From NCBI RefSeq assembly GCF_000429965.1, contig NZ_AUCW01000027.1, positions 1-57,733 on the forward strand: DNA of 57,733 nt, in the 5' to 3' direction. Both the position numbers and the translations under genes were made by a program. Below, in pieces: positions 21,806 through 31,237 of the stretch. Position 1 is the stretch's first letter, and each line of letters opens with the position of its first letter. The DNA is from Desulfogranum mediterraneum DSM 13871. Lineage in GTDB: Bacteria > Desulfobacterota > Desulfobulbia > Desulfobulbales > Desulfobulbaceae. Under the pieces are notes generated by a model. It made no database searches. It was not told the origin of the DNA and saw only the letters and a list, made by a program, of their open reading frames with translations.

Positions 21806-24800
21806 ACCTGATTCAGCATGCCCTGTTCAGACATCGGGTGGTGGTGGTGATCAGCCTGATTCTCCTTGCTGCCGGCATCCACGCCCTGCTGACCATGCCC
21901 CGTCGGGCCACCCCGGAGATCACCATCTACCAGGGTCTGGTGGTGGCCCTCTATCCGGGAGCCACACCCCAACAGGTGGAAGAGCAGCTCACCGCACCCC
22001 TGGAACGACACCTCTTTGCCAGGGAGGAGATCGATCAGCTCAAGACCACCTCCGACTCCAGCCACTCCCAGGTGGTCATCACCGTCACCCTCAAGGAGTG
22101 GGTCAAGGATACCGACCGCTTCTGGTCGGAGTTGCAGATCAGCCTGGCCCAACTGCGCCTCACCAGCCTGCCGGACGGGGTGATCGGACCGGTGGTCAAC
22201 TCTGACTTCGGCGATGTGGTGGCCCTCCTGATCGGAGCCGACCTGCCCGGACAGAGTCAGGAGACCCTGCTGCGCTCCCTGGAAAAGGTGGCCGATGGGT
22301 TGCGCGCCCTGGAGGCCACCGGTAAGGTGGCCATCTTTGGCTATCAGCCCCAGGCCATCTACGTGAGCGCCGACTCCCAGGCCCTGGTCCGCTACGGGGT
22401 CAGCCTGGAAGAGGTGATCGCGGTCCTCCGCCAACAGAACAGCGTCCGCCCGGCCGGCAAGCTGGAGCTCAGCCGGTCCGTGGTGCCGCTCCATGTCAGC
22501 GGCTCCTACAACACCATCGAGTCCATCCGCAGGCAGCGGGTACTGGTCCGGCCGGACGGCCGGGAGGTCACCATCGGCGACCTGGCCACCCTGGAACAAC
22601 GACGGAGTGACCCGGACTTTCATCTCCGCATCAACGGCGGCCAGGCCCCGGCCCTCTTCCTCAGCGTGGAGATGCAGCCCGATTTCAATATCGTGACCTA
22701 CGGCAGTGAGGTCCGCCGTACCCTGGAGGAGCTGCGACCGCTGTTGCCTCCGGGGCTGCGATTCACCTTTATCAACGATCAACCTGCCATCGTGGCCGAG
22801 GCGGTGGATGATTTCATCCGCGAGTTCCTGATCGCCATCGCTGCGGTGATCATGGTGATCATGATGCTGCTGCCCATACGGGTGGCGGCCATCGCGGTCA
22901 TGGCCATCCCGGTGACCATTGCCGTCACCTTCCAGCTCCTCAACCTGCTGGGTATTCCCCTCCACGAAGTCTCCCTGGCCTCGATGATCGTGGTCCTGGG
23001 CATGGTGGTGGATGACGCGGTGGTCATCGCCGATAACTATGTGGAAAAACTCGATCAGGGCCTGGATCGCTACCAGGCAGCCTGGCGTTCCGCCACCGAA
23101 CTCTTTATCCCGGTTCTGACCGCCACCCTGGCCATCATCGCCGCCTTTGCTCCCCTGGGCTGGGTACTGAGCGGTGCAGTGGGAGAATTCATCCTGGCCC
23201 TGCCCATCACCGTGGCCGTGGCCCTGTCAGTCTCCTTTGCGGTGGCCATGCTCCTCACCCCCCACCTCTGCTCCACCTTTATCCATAGCGGTATCAAGCA
23301 GGGTGGCGGAGGAAAGGAGGGCCGGGTCCTAGGGCTGCTCAAGAGGGGCTACGGCAAGTCCCTTGGCCTGACCATTCGTCATCCCCTGGCGGTGGCCGTC
23401 ACGGCCCTGCTGGTGATCACGGCCGGGGTCCTGCTGCTCCTGGCCACCAACCAGAAGCTCTTTCCGGCGGCGGAACGGGCCCAGTGCATCATCGAGGTGG
23501 ACCTGGAACTGGGCTCCAGCCTGGTCCAAACCGATGATGCGGTGCGCCGGGTGGAGGAGCTGATCGCTGCCGACCCGAGGGTGACGGATTTTGCCGCCTT
23601 TGTGGGGACCTCGCCGCCCCGGGTCTACTACTCCTTTGCCCCGGAGTTTCCACGTAAAAGCTACGGCTGTCTGCTGGTGAACACCTCCTCTCCCCAGGCC
23701 ACGGTGGCCCTGGTCCAAGAACTGCAGGCCCCACTGGAGACCCTGGTTCCGGAGGCCCGGATCAACCTCCAGATGTTTGATCAGGGGCCCTCGGTACCGG
23801 CTCCCCTGGAAATCAGGGTGGCCGGCTATGAGGTCTCCCAGCTGGAGGAAATCGGCGCCAGGATTGCCGCCATTCTCAGCCAGACCCCGGGCACCAGGCT
23901 GGTCCGGACCGACTACCGGCCCGCCTGGTTTGCCAACCTCAAGGTGGACACCGACACAGCCAACATCCGCGGTTTTACCACCAGCACCATTGCCCAAATG
24001 GTACGGGTGGGAATCGAAGGACTGCAGGTCTCCACCCTCTATGACGGTGAGCGTTCCCTGCCCATCATCTTCCGCCTGGATGAGCGCATTCGTCACGACT
24101 TTACCAGCCTGGGCCGGTTCTATCTCCGTTCCAGGGTCAGCGGCGCCATCCTGCCCCTGGAAGAGCTCACCACCATCCAGCCCCGCTGGACCACCGGACA
24201 GATCAGCCGCCGCAACGGCATCCGCACCCTGGCGGTCCTGGCCCATGCCTGCCCGGGCGCCTACCCGGAGTCCATCCTCCGCGAAGCCCTGCCAGCCATC
24301 CGGGCCATCCCCCTGCCCCCTGGCTACCGCCTCACCATCGGCGGTGAACACGAAAATGTGGTTTCCACCTTTGCTCAGATGGGCAAGTCCCTGATCATCT
24401 CCAGCCTGCTGATCTTCCTGATTCTCCTGATCCAGTTCGGCAACGTGACCCAGACCATGCTGGTGATGCTCGCCATCCCCCTGACTATCCTGGGTGCGGC
24501 CACCGGGCTGCTGCTCACCGGCAACCCCCTTGGATTCACCGCCTCCATCGGCATTGCCTCCCTGATCGGCATCGTCATCCGTAACTCCATCATCCTGGTG
24601 GACTATACCAACGAGCTGATCCTGGAGGGCATGGCTGTGGAGGAGGCGGTGGTGGCTGCAGCACTGCGGCGGATGCGACCGATCTTCCTCACCTCGCTGG
24701 CAGCGGCCGTGGGCGTGGTCCCGATGATGCTCTCCGGCTCACCCCTCTGGGCCCCCCTGGCCTCGGTTTTTGCGGTGGGGGTACTCTTTTCCATGGTGAT

Positions 24801-24900
24801 GACCCTCTTGGTCATCCCGGTGGCCTACAACCAGATCATGCCCAAACGCCTGGAACTTATTCAAGTCAAGGGAGAGCAGGGGGGCGGCGATGGAGAGTAA
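21802..24900 (+). CDS. RND family efflux transporter (AcrB/MexB superfamily)
   Basis: 1032 residues, GTG start behind AGGGAGG and overlapping the adaptor stop. Two halves each of six membrane segments and a large periplasmic loop. Proton-relay Asp pair in TM4: VVLGMVVDDAVVIADNY (about 395-411). Second-half signature IGIASLIGIVIRNSIILVDY. The N-terminus (MNLIQHALFRHRVVVVISLI) and the periplasmic loop VVALYPGATPQQVEEQLTAP fit the AcrB/VexF-like branch that exports organic compounds rather than heavy metals. The substrate cannot be told from sequence. No dedicated regulator gene sits beside the operon. Confidence 0.94.
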   Translation: MNLIQHALFRHRVVVVISLILLAAGIHALLTMPRRATPEITIYQGLVVALYPGATPQQVEEQLTAPLERHLFAREEIDQLKTTSDSSHSQVVITVTLKEWVKDTDRFWSELQISLAQLRLTSLPDGVIGPVVNSDFGDVVALLIGADLPGQSQETLLRSLEKVADGLRALEATGKVAIFGYQPQAIYVSADSQALVRYGVSLEEVIAVLRQQNSVRPAGKLELSRSVVPLHVSGSYNTIESIRRQRVLVRPDGREVTIGDLATLEQRRSDPDFHLRINGGQAPALFLSVEMQPDFNIVTYGSEVRRTLEELRPLLPPGLRFTFINDQPAIVAEAVDDFIREFLIAIAAVIMVIMMLLPIRVAAIAVMAIPVTIAVTFQLLNLLGIPLHEVSLASMIVVLGMVVDDAVVIADNYVEKLDQGLDRYQAAWRSATELFIPVLTATLAIIAAFAPLGWVLSGAVGEFILALPITVAVALSVSFAVAMLLTPHLCSTFIHSGIKQGGGGKEGRVLGLLKRGYGKSLGLTIRHPLAVAVTALLVITAGVLLLLATNQKLFPAAERAQCIIEVDLELGSSLVQTDDAVRRVEELIAADPRVTDFAAFVGTSPPRVYYSFAPEFPRKSYGCLLVNTSSPQATVALVQELQAPLETLVPEARINLQMFDQGPSVPAPLEIRVAGYEVSQLEEIGARIAAILSQTPGTRLVRTDYRPAWFANLKVDTDTANIRGFTTSTIAQMVRVGIEGLQVSTLYDGERSLPIIFRLDERIRHDFTSLGRFYLRSRVSGAILPLEELTTIQPRWTTGQISRRNGIRTLAVLAHACPGAYPESILREALPAIRAIPLPPGYRLTIGGEHENVVSTFAQMGKSLIISSLLIFLILLIQFGNVTQTMLVMLAIPLTILGAATGLLLTGNPLGFTASIGIASLIGIVIRNSIILVDYTNELILEGMAVEEAVVAAALRRMRPIFLTSLAAAVGVVPMMLSGSPLWAPLASVFAVGVLFSMVMTLLVIPVAYNQIMPKRLELIQVKGEQGGGDGE

Positions 24901-26323
24901 GCCCCGAGCCAGGGCCAGCCACGGACTGTATTGGATCCTGAAGCCGGGAGCGCTCTTCCTGGCGCTGATCTGCTCTGCGCTCTGCAGCTTGCCGGCAAAC
25001 GCACTGGCCGGCCAGGAGTTGCTGAGCCTGGACCGCGCCCGCAGCCTGGCACTGGAGCAAAACAACCTGCTCAAGATCGCCCGCTCCCAGGTGGAGGAAA
25101 AAGAGGCCCTGATCGACAAGATGGCGGCCAAACAGTTCCCCAAGGTAAGCCTTGGCGGCTTTGGGGCCTACAACAGTAACCCCCCTGATATCCGCATCAG
25201 GACCGGTGAACTGGATTTCCTCCTGGAGCCGGTGGGCGGCGCCTCAGGGCCCCTGGGCTTTCTCAGCCCCCTGCCTGGAGCCGATATCCCCCTGGTTCAG
25301 GGCAGCTCCTGGCCCTTTGTCCTCCATGGCACCGTAATCCAACCCCTCTCCATGCTGCCCCGCATCCACACCGGGGTTGCTGCGGCCCGCATTGAAAAAA
25401 AGATGGCCCTGTCCGGGCTGGCTGCCCTGGGACAGAGCATCGGCTCCAAGGTAGAGCAGTGCTACTGTGCCCTCCAGGTGACAGAGGCAGAGATAGCTGC
25501 CAGGAGGGCGGAGATCCGCTATGGCGAGAGTCGCCTGCACCATGGCCGCAATGCGGTGGAGTTGGGAGAGCTGCTGGCTGCCAACCTGACCGGCCTGGAG
25601 GTGGAGCTGTTGGAGGCCAGGATGGAACTGGAAAAGGAGCTGAATAAACGGCGGCAACTGGTCTATGCCCTCAACCTGCTCATCGGCCGACCGGTGGAGG
25701 GGGAGCTGAGGGTGGAACAGGAGCTCCCCGAGCCAGCGCCGAGAAGAAGCCTGGCAGCCTACCTGGAGGCGGCCCGCCGCTATAACCCGGAGATGACCAA
25801 GGCTGGCCAGCAGGTCGCCCTGGCGGAAAAGCAGATCATTGCAGTGAAGCAGGCTGACTACCCGGAGATCTATGCCTTTGGCAGTGTGATCCATCAGGAG
25901 GGAGCGCCCCTGATCTCGGAAAACTTCGGCCTGGTTGGCCTGGGGGCCTCCTGGGACCTGCTCGACTTCGGGGCCAGCAAGGCCGAGCGCCTGGTCAGCC
26001 GCCAGCAGAAGATCCAGGCCCTGGAGCTGGAGGAAAATACCGCCCGGGTGGTGGAGAATAAGATCGCCAGCCAGTACAGCGCCCTGGCCCATGCCGATGC
26101 CCTGCTCAGCCTGGCAAAGAAAAATAGACGCTATCGTCTGCAACTGCTCAGCTTGGCCCGGGATCAGGTGGCGCAGCAGCTGGAGTTGGACCAGGTGGAA
26201 TTTGAGGCGCGCTGGAAGCTGGCAGAGAGTGAGGCCGAGCTGCAGGGAGCGCTGGCAGAGCGTTTCCTGGCCCTCCAGCAACTGGAGCGACTGGCCGGGG
26301 GAAAGGCAACGGCCAGCCGGTAA
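24890..26323 (+). CDS. TolC family outer-membrane efflux protein
   Basis: 477 residues, overlapping the RND gene by 11 bp, so all three pump components are one operon. Signal peptide to about residue 40 (CSLPANALA). Two structural repeats rich in long helices: LSLDRARSLALEQNNLLKIA at the start of repeat one and LAAYLEAARRYNPEMTKAGQ at the start of repeat two, each followed by beta-strand segments (FPKVSLGGFGAYN; YPEIYAFGSVIHQ). This is the trimeric exit duct for the adaptor/RND complex. Followed by about 70 nt and then a convergent gene. Confidence 0.92.
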   Translation: MESKPRARASHGLYWILKPGALFLALICSALCSLPANALAGQELLSLDRARSLALEQNNLLKIARSQVEEKEALIDKMAAKQFPKVSLGGFGAYNSNPPDIRIRTGELDFLLEPVGGASGPLGFLSPLPGADIPLVQGSSWPFVLHGTVIQPLSMLPRIHTGVAAARIEKKMALSGLAALGQSIGSKVEQCYCALQVTEAEIAARRAEIRYGESRLHHGRNAVELGELLAANLTGLEVELLEARMELEKELNKRRQLVYALNLLIGRPVEGELRVEQELPEPAPRRSLAAYLEAARRYNPEMTKAGQQVALAEKQIIAVKQADYPEIYAFGSVIHQEGAPLISENFGLVGLGASWDLLDFGASKAERLVSRQQKIQALELEENTARVVENKIASQYSALAHADALLSLAKKNRRYRLQLLSLARDQVAQQLELDQVEFEARWKLAESEAELQGALAERFLALQQLERLAGGKATASR

Positions 26324-26396
26324 GGCGGGTGGTCAGAAACGGCAGGCCGTGACCAGCCGTTCCTGGCCGATATTTGCGGCGAGAGGGTTGCTCCCC

Positions 26397-26882
26397 CTAG
26401 CCCTGATCCAGGATCTTCTGCAGGGTCTCTTCCTGATCCGCGCTGAGCGAGGTCTTCAGCACCCTGCCCTGAAAGCCCTTGAGTTCTTCCAGGACCTTAT
26501 CCGGGGTGGCCTTGCGCACCAGCACACAGAGCGCCGAGGAACCCGGGGTAAAGGTCTCGCCCAGCTCTTTCATGAACTGGTCATTGATGCCGATGTCGGT
26601 ATACTTGCCGGAGAGGGCGCCGGCACCCGCGCCCACGGCAGCACCGGCCAGGGGGTTGAGGAAGAGCATCCCGAGCAAGAGCCCCCAGAAGGTGCCGCCG
26701 GCCGCACCGGCTGCCGTGAGGTTGACCGCCTGATGGAGCTTGACCTTGTCGTCTGCCCCCTTGGTCACCACCACCACATCTTCCATCTCCAGGAGGTAGT
26801 CCTTCTGCAGCTTGATCAGCTCCGCCCGCATTGCAAAGGCCGTATGCTCATCGTCAAAACCGATTACCACTAGATCGCTCAT
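26397..26882 (-). CDS. DUF1269 family membrane-associated protein
   Basis: 161 residues from the ATG at 26882. N-terminal ferredoxin-like half (MSDLVVIGFDDEHTAFAMRA...LEMEDVVVVTK), central glycine-zipper hydrophobic stretch (GGTFWGLLLGMLFLNPLAGA, AVGAGAGALSG) and a C-terminal repeat of the first fold (GINDQFMKELGETFTPGSSA, LCVLVRKATPDKV). This fits DUF1269, whose role is unknown but which is often linked to stress. Monocistronic, with a termini-only copy of the palindromic element just upstream of its start. Confidence 0.85.
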   Translation of the reverse strand: MSDLVVIGFDDEHTAFAMRAELIKLQKDYLLEMEDVVVVTKGADDKVKLHQAVNLTAAGAAGGTFWGLLLGMLFLNPLAGAAVGAGAGALSGKYTDIGINDQFMKELGETFTPGSSALCVLVRKATPDKVLEELKGFQGRVLKTSLSADQEETLQKILDQG

Positions 26883-26906
26883 GCTCTGCTCCTTGTTGGC
26901 TCTAGA

Positions 26907-26940
26907 GGCCACCTTGAAAAAGCAATTTTTCAAGCTAGCC
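26907..26940. repeat. Palindromic element reduced to its two termini
   Basis: GGCCACCTTGAAAAAG followed at once by CAATTTTTCAAGCTAGCC: the two inverted ends of the 140-bp element with the whole interior missing. It sits 24 bp upstream of the DUF1269 start. The rest of the gap to 27073 is AT-rich without a gene. Confidence 0.65.
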
Positions 26941-27073
26941 TAGATGGTTACTCTTGATCACCTTGACGTACACTACCTTTAGTGAAGCTTAAATGTTCGA
27001 TTAATGTCAATAAATAATTTACAATTTCAGCCAATAACAAGCGGGTGCCTTGTTGATGGCCCAGCTCCCGAAC

Positions 27074-27679
27074 TCAGGACTGCTGCCCTGCTCCTGTTTT
27101 GCAGGCAAAGAGGAAGACGTCCGTGGTCACCGAACCATCGGTCTCCTCGTAGCCGTTGCGGAGGATCTCCCTGACCTCCAGGCCATGCCCCTGCAACAGG
27201 GCCGTCAGCTCGGCGCTCCGGTAGAAGTTAAAGTAGATCTCCTCCTCCGAAAAGCTGGTGGTCTCAAAACCAGCCCCCTCGCCCTCCATAAAACTCAGGT
27301 AGAGTGCGCCACCTTCCACCAGTACCTCCGCAATCCGTGCCAGCAGCCTGCGGGTCTCGTCCCCGTTCAGGTGGACGATGGAGAAGGAGGCGATCACCAC
27401 CTGATAGCGGGACCCGGTCGGGAAAAAACGGATATCCTGGTGGAGGAAGCGGACCTGGGGGTACTTCTCCCGGGCCAGGGCCAGGAGGCCCTGGGAGAGA
27501 TCCATTCCGGTGATCCTGCAGCCGGGGTCATGGGCCAGGATGGTCCCCAGGTTGCTGCCCGAGCCGCAGCCCAGATCCAGGATCCTGGCACGGGCAGGGA
27601 TATAGGCGGCAATGGTCCGACCGGTCTTCTCTTCCTTCATGGCAATCCTTCTCCTGGTGGTATCTCTGCTTCTATTCAT
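27074..27679 (-). CDS. SAM-dependent class I methyltransferase
   Basis: 201 residues. Rossmann-type methyltransferase with motif I ILDLGCGSGSNLG (about 33-45), acidic motif II end (GMDLSQGLLALARE), motif IV region (YQVVIASFSIVHLNGDE) and motif VI (LVEGGALYLSF). Resembles the Tellurite-resistance/UbiE-like small-molecule methyltransferases; substrate unknown. Starts with an ATGA overlap with the SGNH-like gene, so it belongs to the MBOAT operon, which raises the possibility that it modifies the same surface polymer or lipid. An alternative start at codon 14 is possible. Confidence 0.85.
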   Translation of the reverse strand: MNRSRDTTRRRIAMKEEKTGRTIAAYIPARARILDLGCGSGSNLGTILAHDPGCRITGMDLSQGLLALAREKYPQVRFLHQDIRFFPTGSRYQVVIASFSIVHLNGDETRRLLARIAEVLVEGGALYLSFMEGEGAGFETTSFSEEEIYFNFYRSAELTALLQGHGLEVREILRNGYEETDGSVTTDVFLFACKTGAGQQS

Positions 27680-28752
27680 TCCCTGTCCCGGAGGATGTGC
27701 TCCTCCTCAAGGATCCCAGCCAAAATCCGGCTAAAACGAACGGCATCCTCCCCTCTCAGGTGGGAGCCGTCCGGGGTGGTGAAATGGCTGAGCCGGGGAT
27801 CATCCTGAAAGTGGATCGCCAGGGTCCCCACCCGGGCAGCAAAGGGATCCCAGTATCTGGCCCTGGGCCAGTCCCGCTGTTCCAACGCCAGGACTGCCCC
27901 GTCTGAGGGGAAACGAACAAAGACCACCCGCCCCCCTCGCTCCCGGATAGTCTCCGCCAGGCTGCGGAGATGGGCGATCCTCTCCTCAAAGGCGAGCCCC
28001 GACAGGGAGGCGACCCGCCCATGGAGCTCCGCCTCTCGCTCTGCCCTGGAACGCCGCATCCGCTCCAGATCCACCCGGGAGAAATCCGCTGCCCTGGAGC
28101 GATCCGGCTGCATGGGTGCATAGAACATGGTGGGCCGGCTGCCCTCTCTCCAGTGCTGCCAGAGTTGTTCAGGGGCCAGGCTGGTGCTGCGCAGGACCAG
28201 CCGCCCCTGCACCGCCATGGAGAGACGGGTCTCAAGCCGCTGGGACCACTGTTGGCGGGGATACCTGCGCACCCACTTCACGGCTCGATCCCGCCCCAGG
28301 GGCTGGGCCAGGTGCATGGGCGTCAGAGAGACCAGCACCAAGCCGCAAAAGCGCTGATCTGCAGCCAGCTCCTCCAGCACCGGCAGGGGTGAACTGCCGT
28401 CGATGGCGAGCATCAGCGGCCGTTGCCCGCTCACCTCGGCAAAGGCCTGGGGATTGATCCCCAGCTGGATCCGGGAGGCCCCCACCAGGACCACCCCGTC
28501 CCCCTGTTGGGAGACGCGCCGTCTGACCATGGCCCATATCCCAAGATCATCGCTGAGGTTGGGAACAAATCCCCGGGCCCGCCAGAAGCCCTCCCAGGCA
28601 AAGGCGATGACCAGCACCAGGAGCACAACAAGGAGCCAGATCCTAGCCCAGTCTTGCCGGGGCAGTCTGGCAGCGGCGGTAGCGGCAGCCTCTCTGCCGG
28701 ATCGTTTTGAGCTGCTCATCTTAAAATTGGAAGTAGATAAAGGCACGATCAT
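27676..28752 (-). CDS. Membrane-anchored SGNH-like protein (DltD/AlgJ-type partner of MBOAT)
   Basis: 358 residues from the ATG at 28752, overlapping the MBOAT gene by 32 bp; an ATG at 28719 (347 residues, 1 bp after the MBOAT stop) is equally plausible. One N-terminal membrane anchor (IWLLVVLLVLVIAFAWEGFW), then a periplasmic SGNH-like domain: block I VVLVGASRIQLGINP with the nucleophile-type Ser, later SLTPMHLAQP, and a C-terminal DGSHLRGEDAVRF carrying the Asp-x-x-His-type pair. SGNH/GDSL-like proteins encoded beside MBOAT acyltransferases transfer or remove acyl groups on exported polymers. The target polymer is unknown. Confidence 0.7.
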   Translation of the reverse strand: MIVPLSTSNFKMSSSKRSGREAAATAAARLPRQDWARIWLLVVLLVLVIAFAWEGFWRARGFVPNLSDDLGIWAMVRRRVSQQGDGVVLVGASRIQLGINPQAFAEVSGQRPLMLAIDGSSPLPVLEELAADQRFCGLVLVSLTPMHLAQPLGRDRAVKWVRRYPRQQWSQRLETRLSMAVQGRLVLRSTSLAPEQLWQHWREGSRPTMFYAPMQPDRSRAADFSRVDLERMRRSRAEREAELHGRVASLSGLAFEERIAHLRSLAETIRERGGRVVFVRFPSDGAVLALEQRDWPRARYWDPFAARVGTLAIHFQDDPRLSHFTTPDGSHLRGEDAVRFSRILAGILEEEHILRDRE

Positions 28753-30136
28753 CTCCGCTGCTGACCAACAGGGCCAGGAGGCTCAGAACGATCAGCAGGG
28801 CCCGTCCCTGCCAGGGAAAGGAGGCAAAGACCTCCTCAAAGCTGCGCTGCCGCCGATACCAGTGAAAGGCCAACAGGCAGAGGCTAAGGGTGAGCACCTG
28901 GCAGATTTCTCCGGCAGAGATCAGGGTGGCCGGCTGAAAGGAGACCATGGCCAGGAGCAGCTGCCAGGCCGCGCTGAAGCCCTCGGCCCGAAAAAAGACC
29001 CAGGTCAGGCAGAGCAGGCCGTAGGTCAGGAGGGCCAGGCTGGAGCGAACCAGGCTGGAGCGGCTGAGTGCGCTGGCCTGAAAGGAGGGGCTGAGCAGAT
29101 GTTCGACCAGCAGATAGAGGCCGTGGAGACCGCCCCAGAAGACAAAGGACCAGGCAGCCCCGTGCCAGAGGCCGCCGATCAGCATGGTGAGCATCAGGTT
29201 GACCAGGGTCCGGCCGCGGCGGCTGCTCCTGCCGCCCAGGGGAATGTAGAGATAGTCACGCAACCAGCTGGAGAGCGAGATATGCCAGCGCTGCCAGAAG
29301 TCCCGAAAACCGATGGCCCCGTAGGGGGCCCGGAAGTTATCGGGCAGGACAAAGCCGAGGCAGAGGGCCGTACCGATGGCACAGGTGGAGTAGCCGTTGA
29401 AGTCAAAGAAGATCTGCCCGGAAAAGGCCAGGGTGCCGATCCAGGCGTCTGCCCAGCCGGCCTGGAAGGCTGCTGCAAAGACCCGGTCACTCAGGGGGGC
29501 AAGGAGAAGATCGGCCAGGATGACCTTCTGGACCAGCCCCAGGATCAGCAGGGTCACCCCCCAGGAGAACTGACACGGGTTTGCCCGCCGGGGCAGCACA
29601 CACTGGGGTAGGAACTCCGCGGCCCGGACAATGGGTCCAGCCACCAGCTGGGGAAAGAAGCTGACAAACATGGCAAAATCCAGAAACGAGGGCCAGGGCT
29701 TCAACTGCCTGCGGTAGACATCCAGGGTGTAGGAGAGGGACTGGAAGGTATAAAAGGAGATTCCCACCGGCAGGATGATGTCCGGGGCCAGGGGGGTGAA
29801 GTCGATCCCGAACTGCGCCAGCAACAGGGTCCAGTTCTCGAGGAGAAAGCTACCGTACTTGAAGATCGCCAGCAACCCCAGGTTCAGCCCCAGGCTGACG
29901 AGCAGCCAGAATCGTCTGCCGGTACTGCTCCGGCTTTGGTGGATGGCGGCGGCGCAGTGAAAGTCGGTGACAGTGGAGAGCAGCAGGAGCAGGGTGAAGG
30001 GCGGATTCCAGGCCGCATAAAAGAGATAGCTGGCCAGGAGCAACTGGCCCTTTTTCCAGGTCCAGGAGAGCGGCAGATGATGCAGCGCCAGCACCAAGGC
30101 GAAGAAGAGGAGGAAGGTGAGGGAGTTAAAGACCAT
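28721..30136 (-). CDS. MBOAT family O-acyltransferase (AlgI/DltB-like)
   Basis: 471 residues, about 10-12 membrane segments. Family signature: LLLASYLFYAAWNPPFTLLL near the start, FKYGSFLLENW, LPVGISFYTFQSLSYTLDVY (about 140-159), FFPQLVAGPIVRA, FRDFWQRWHISLSSWLRDYL with the conserved first His, and catalytic GGLWHGAAWSFVFWGGLHG (about 330). These enzymes move an acyl group across the inner membrane onto an exolysaccharide or teichoic-type acceptor. First gene of a three-gene unit with the SGNH-like and methyltransferase genes. No polysaccharide synthase lies nearby, so the acceptor must be encoded elsewhere. Confidence 0.93.
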   Translation of the reverse strand: MVFNSLTFLLFFALVLALHHLPLSWTWKKGQLLLASYLFYAAWNPPFTLLLLLSTVTDFHCAAAIHQSRSSTGRRFWLLVSLGLNLGLLAIFKYGSFLLENWTLLLAQFGIDFTPLAPDIILPVGISFYTFQSLSYTLDVYRRQLKPWPSFLDFAMFVSFFPQLVAGPIVRAAEFLPQCVLPRRANPCQFSWGVTLLILGLVQKVILADLLLAPLSDRVFAAAFQAGWADAWIGTLAFSGQIFFDFNGYSTCAIGTALCLGFVLPDNFRAPYGAIGFRDFWQRWHISLSSWLRDYLYIPLGGRSSRRGRTLVNLMLTMLIGGLWHGAAWSFVFWGGLHGLYLLVEHLLSPSFQASALSRSSLVRSSLALLTYGLLCLTWVFFRAEGFSAAWQLLLAMVSFQPATLISAGEICQVLTLSLCLLAFHWYRRQRSFEEVFASFPWQGRALLIVLSLLALLVSSGDDRAFIYFQF

Positions 30137-30365
30137 GGTGCTATCCGGGCTCCTGGATGGGGCAGGTAAGGACCTGGGAGGGAGAATCGCTGTACCATAC
30201 CATCAGGGGCCTGCTTTTTCAAACCTTGCCTGGGCCGAGGGAAAACGGGCAGGCGGTCTGCCGGCCTCCAGCCGAGACGACCACCCTACTTTTAGGCTGG
30301 ACCTTTTCCAAGAGCTTGGTACACTGCGACCTTTGCCCACCAAGCCACCCGGAGGAGGAACCATC

Positions 30366-30902
30366 ATGAGTGATGCCCCATCACTGACAGAGCTCTACCC
30401 CTTTGCAGCCATCGTCTCCTCGGAACACCTGACCGCCCCGGATACCTGGCCTTTGAGCGAACTTGAATATGGGATGATCACTGCCCACAACTGTTTTTCC
30501 CGCTGGCTGATCCGCTGCATGCAGGCCGCAGGCTATGCCGACTTCAGCCCCCTGGATGTCCTGGTGCTCCATAACGTCAACCACCGCAACCGCCATAAGC
30601 GGCCGGTGGATATCTGCTTCCTGCTCCACATCGAAGACCAGCACACGGTCAACTACTCCCTGAAAAAACTGGTCAAAGGCGGCCTGGTAGAACGTCAGAA
30701 GCGGGGTAAGGAGATCTTCTACTCCACCACCGAGGCCGGCAAGGAGGCCTGCAGCCGCTACCGGGAGATCCGGGAAAAATGTCTGGCCTCGGCCTATCGC
30801 AGCCTGGACAAGGACGGCAGTGAGATCAGCGAGGCCGCCGGACTGCTGCGGCTGATGTCCGGTCTCTATGACCAGGCCTCCAGGGCCGCCTCTTCCTTCT
30901 AG
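30366..30902 (+). CDS. MarR-like winged-helix transcriptional regulator
   Basis: 178 residues from ATG at 30366. A helical dimerisation N-terminus (LSELEYGMITAHNCFSRWLI) precedes a winged helix: FSPLDVLVLHNVNHRNRHKR, VDICFLLHIEDQHTVNYSLK (recognition helix region), KLVKGGLVERQKRGKEIFYS (wing). Related to a proteobacterial group of predicted MarR-like proteins with a long first helix. Lies between the divergent MBOAT operon (229 bp away) and the sigma28-driven gene. Either could be its target; no operator is evident. Confidence 0.8.
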   Translation: MSDAPSLTELYPFAAIVSSEHLTAPDTWPLSELEYGMITAHNCFSRWLIRCMQAAGYADFSPLDVLVLHNVNHRNRHKRPVDICFLLHIEDQHTVNYSLKKLVKGGLVERQKRGKEIFYSTTEAGKEACSRYREIREKCLASAYRSLDKDGSEISEAAGLLRLMSGLYDQASRAASSF

Positions 30903-31210
30903 ACCAATCCCGTCACCACGACCCATTTCTGCAGCTGGCCGGTTGAGCAGACAGCGGCCTGCCGGATACCCATCCTCTCAAGGGCAAGAGCCAGAACCTG
31001 CCCGGGCTGAGCCCCTTAAGGGTACAGCCGGCAGAACGATGAACCTCTCTGTCGGCCCTATCCAGCCATCCAGCCAGCCGGGAGAGGCACTCTCCGGCAA
31101 CAAAGGGGGGCCTGCTGCGCCTATCCTCCGATCCGTCGCCAAGCAAGCTGCTGTTCTGGAGGGAGTGAACAGCCAAGGTGAAATAAAACGAAAAAAAAAC
31201 GAAAAATCAT

Positions 31211-31237
31211 TAAGGTTCAGCCCAGGCCAGCCGATAA
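31211..31237 (+). promoter_or_regulatory. Sigma28 (FliA) promoter
   Basis: TAAGGTTC (31211-31218), exactly 11 nt, then a perfect GCCGATAA (31230-31237). The flagellar sigma28 consensus is TAAAGTTT-N11-GCCGATAA, so the -35 matches 6 of 8 and the -10 matches 8 of 8 with the right spacing. It lies 45 nt upstream of the ATG at 31282 on the same strand. The 30903-31281 gap holds nothing else I can support. Confidence 0.8.

Noticed and set aside
21622-22965. 447-codon open frame on the minus strand
   Set aside because: Antisense to the RND pump, His/Asp-rich repeated product (DHHDHRSDGD); a codon-shadow artefact.
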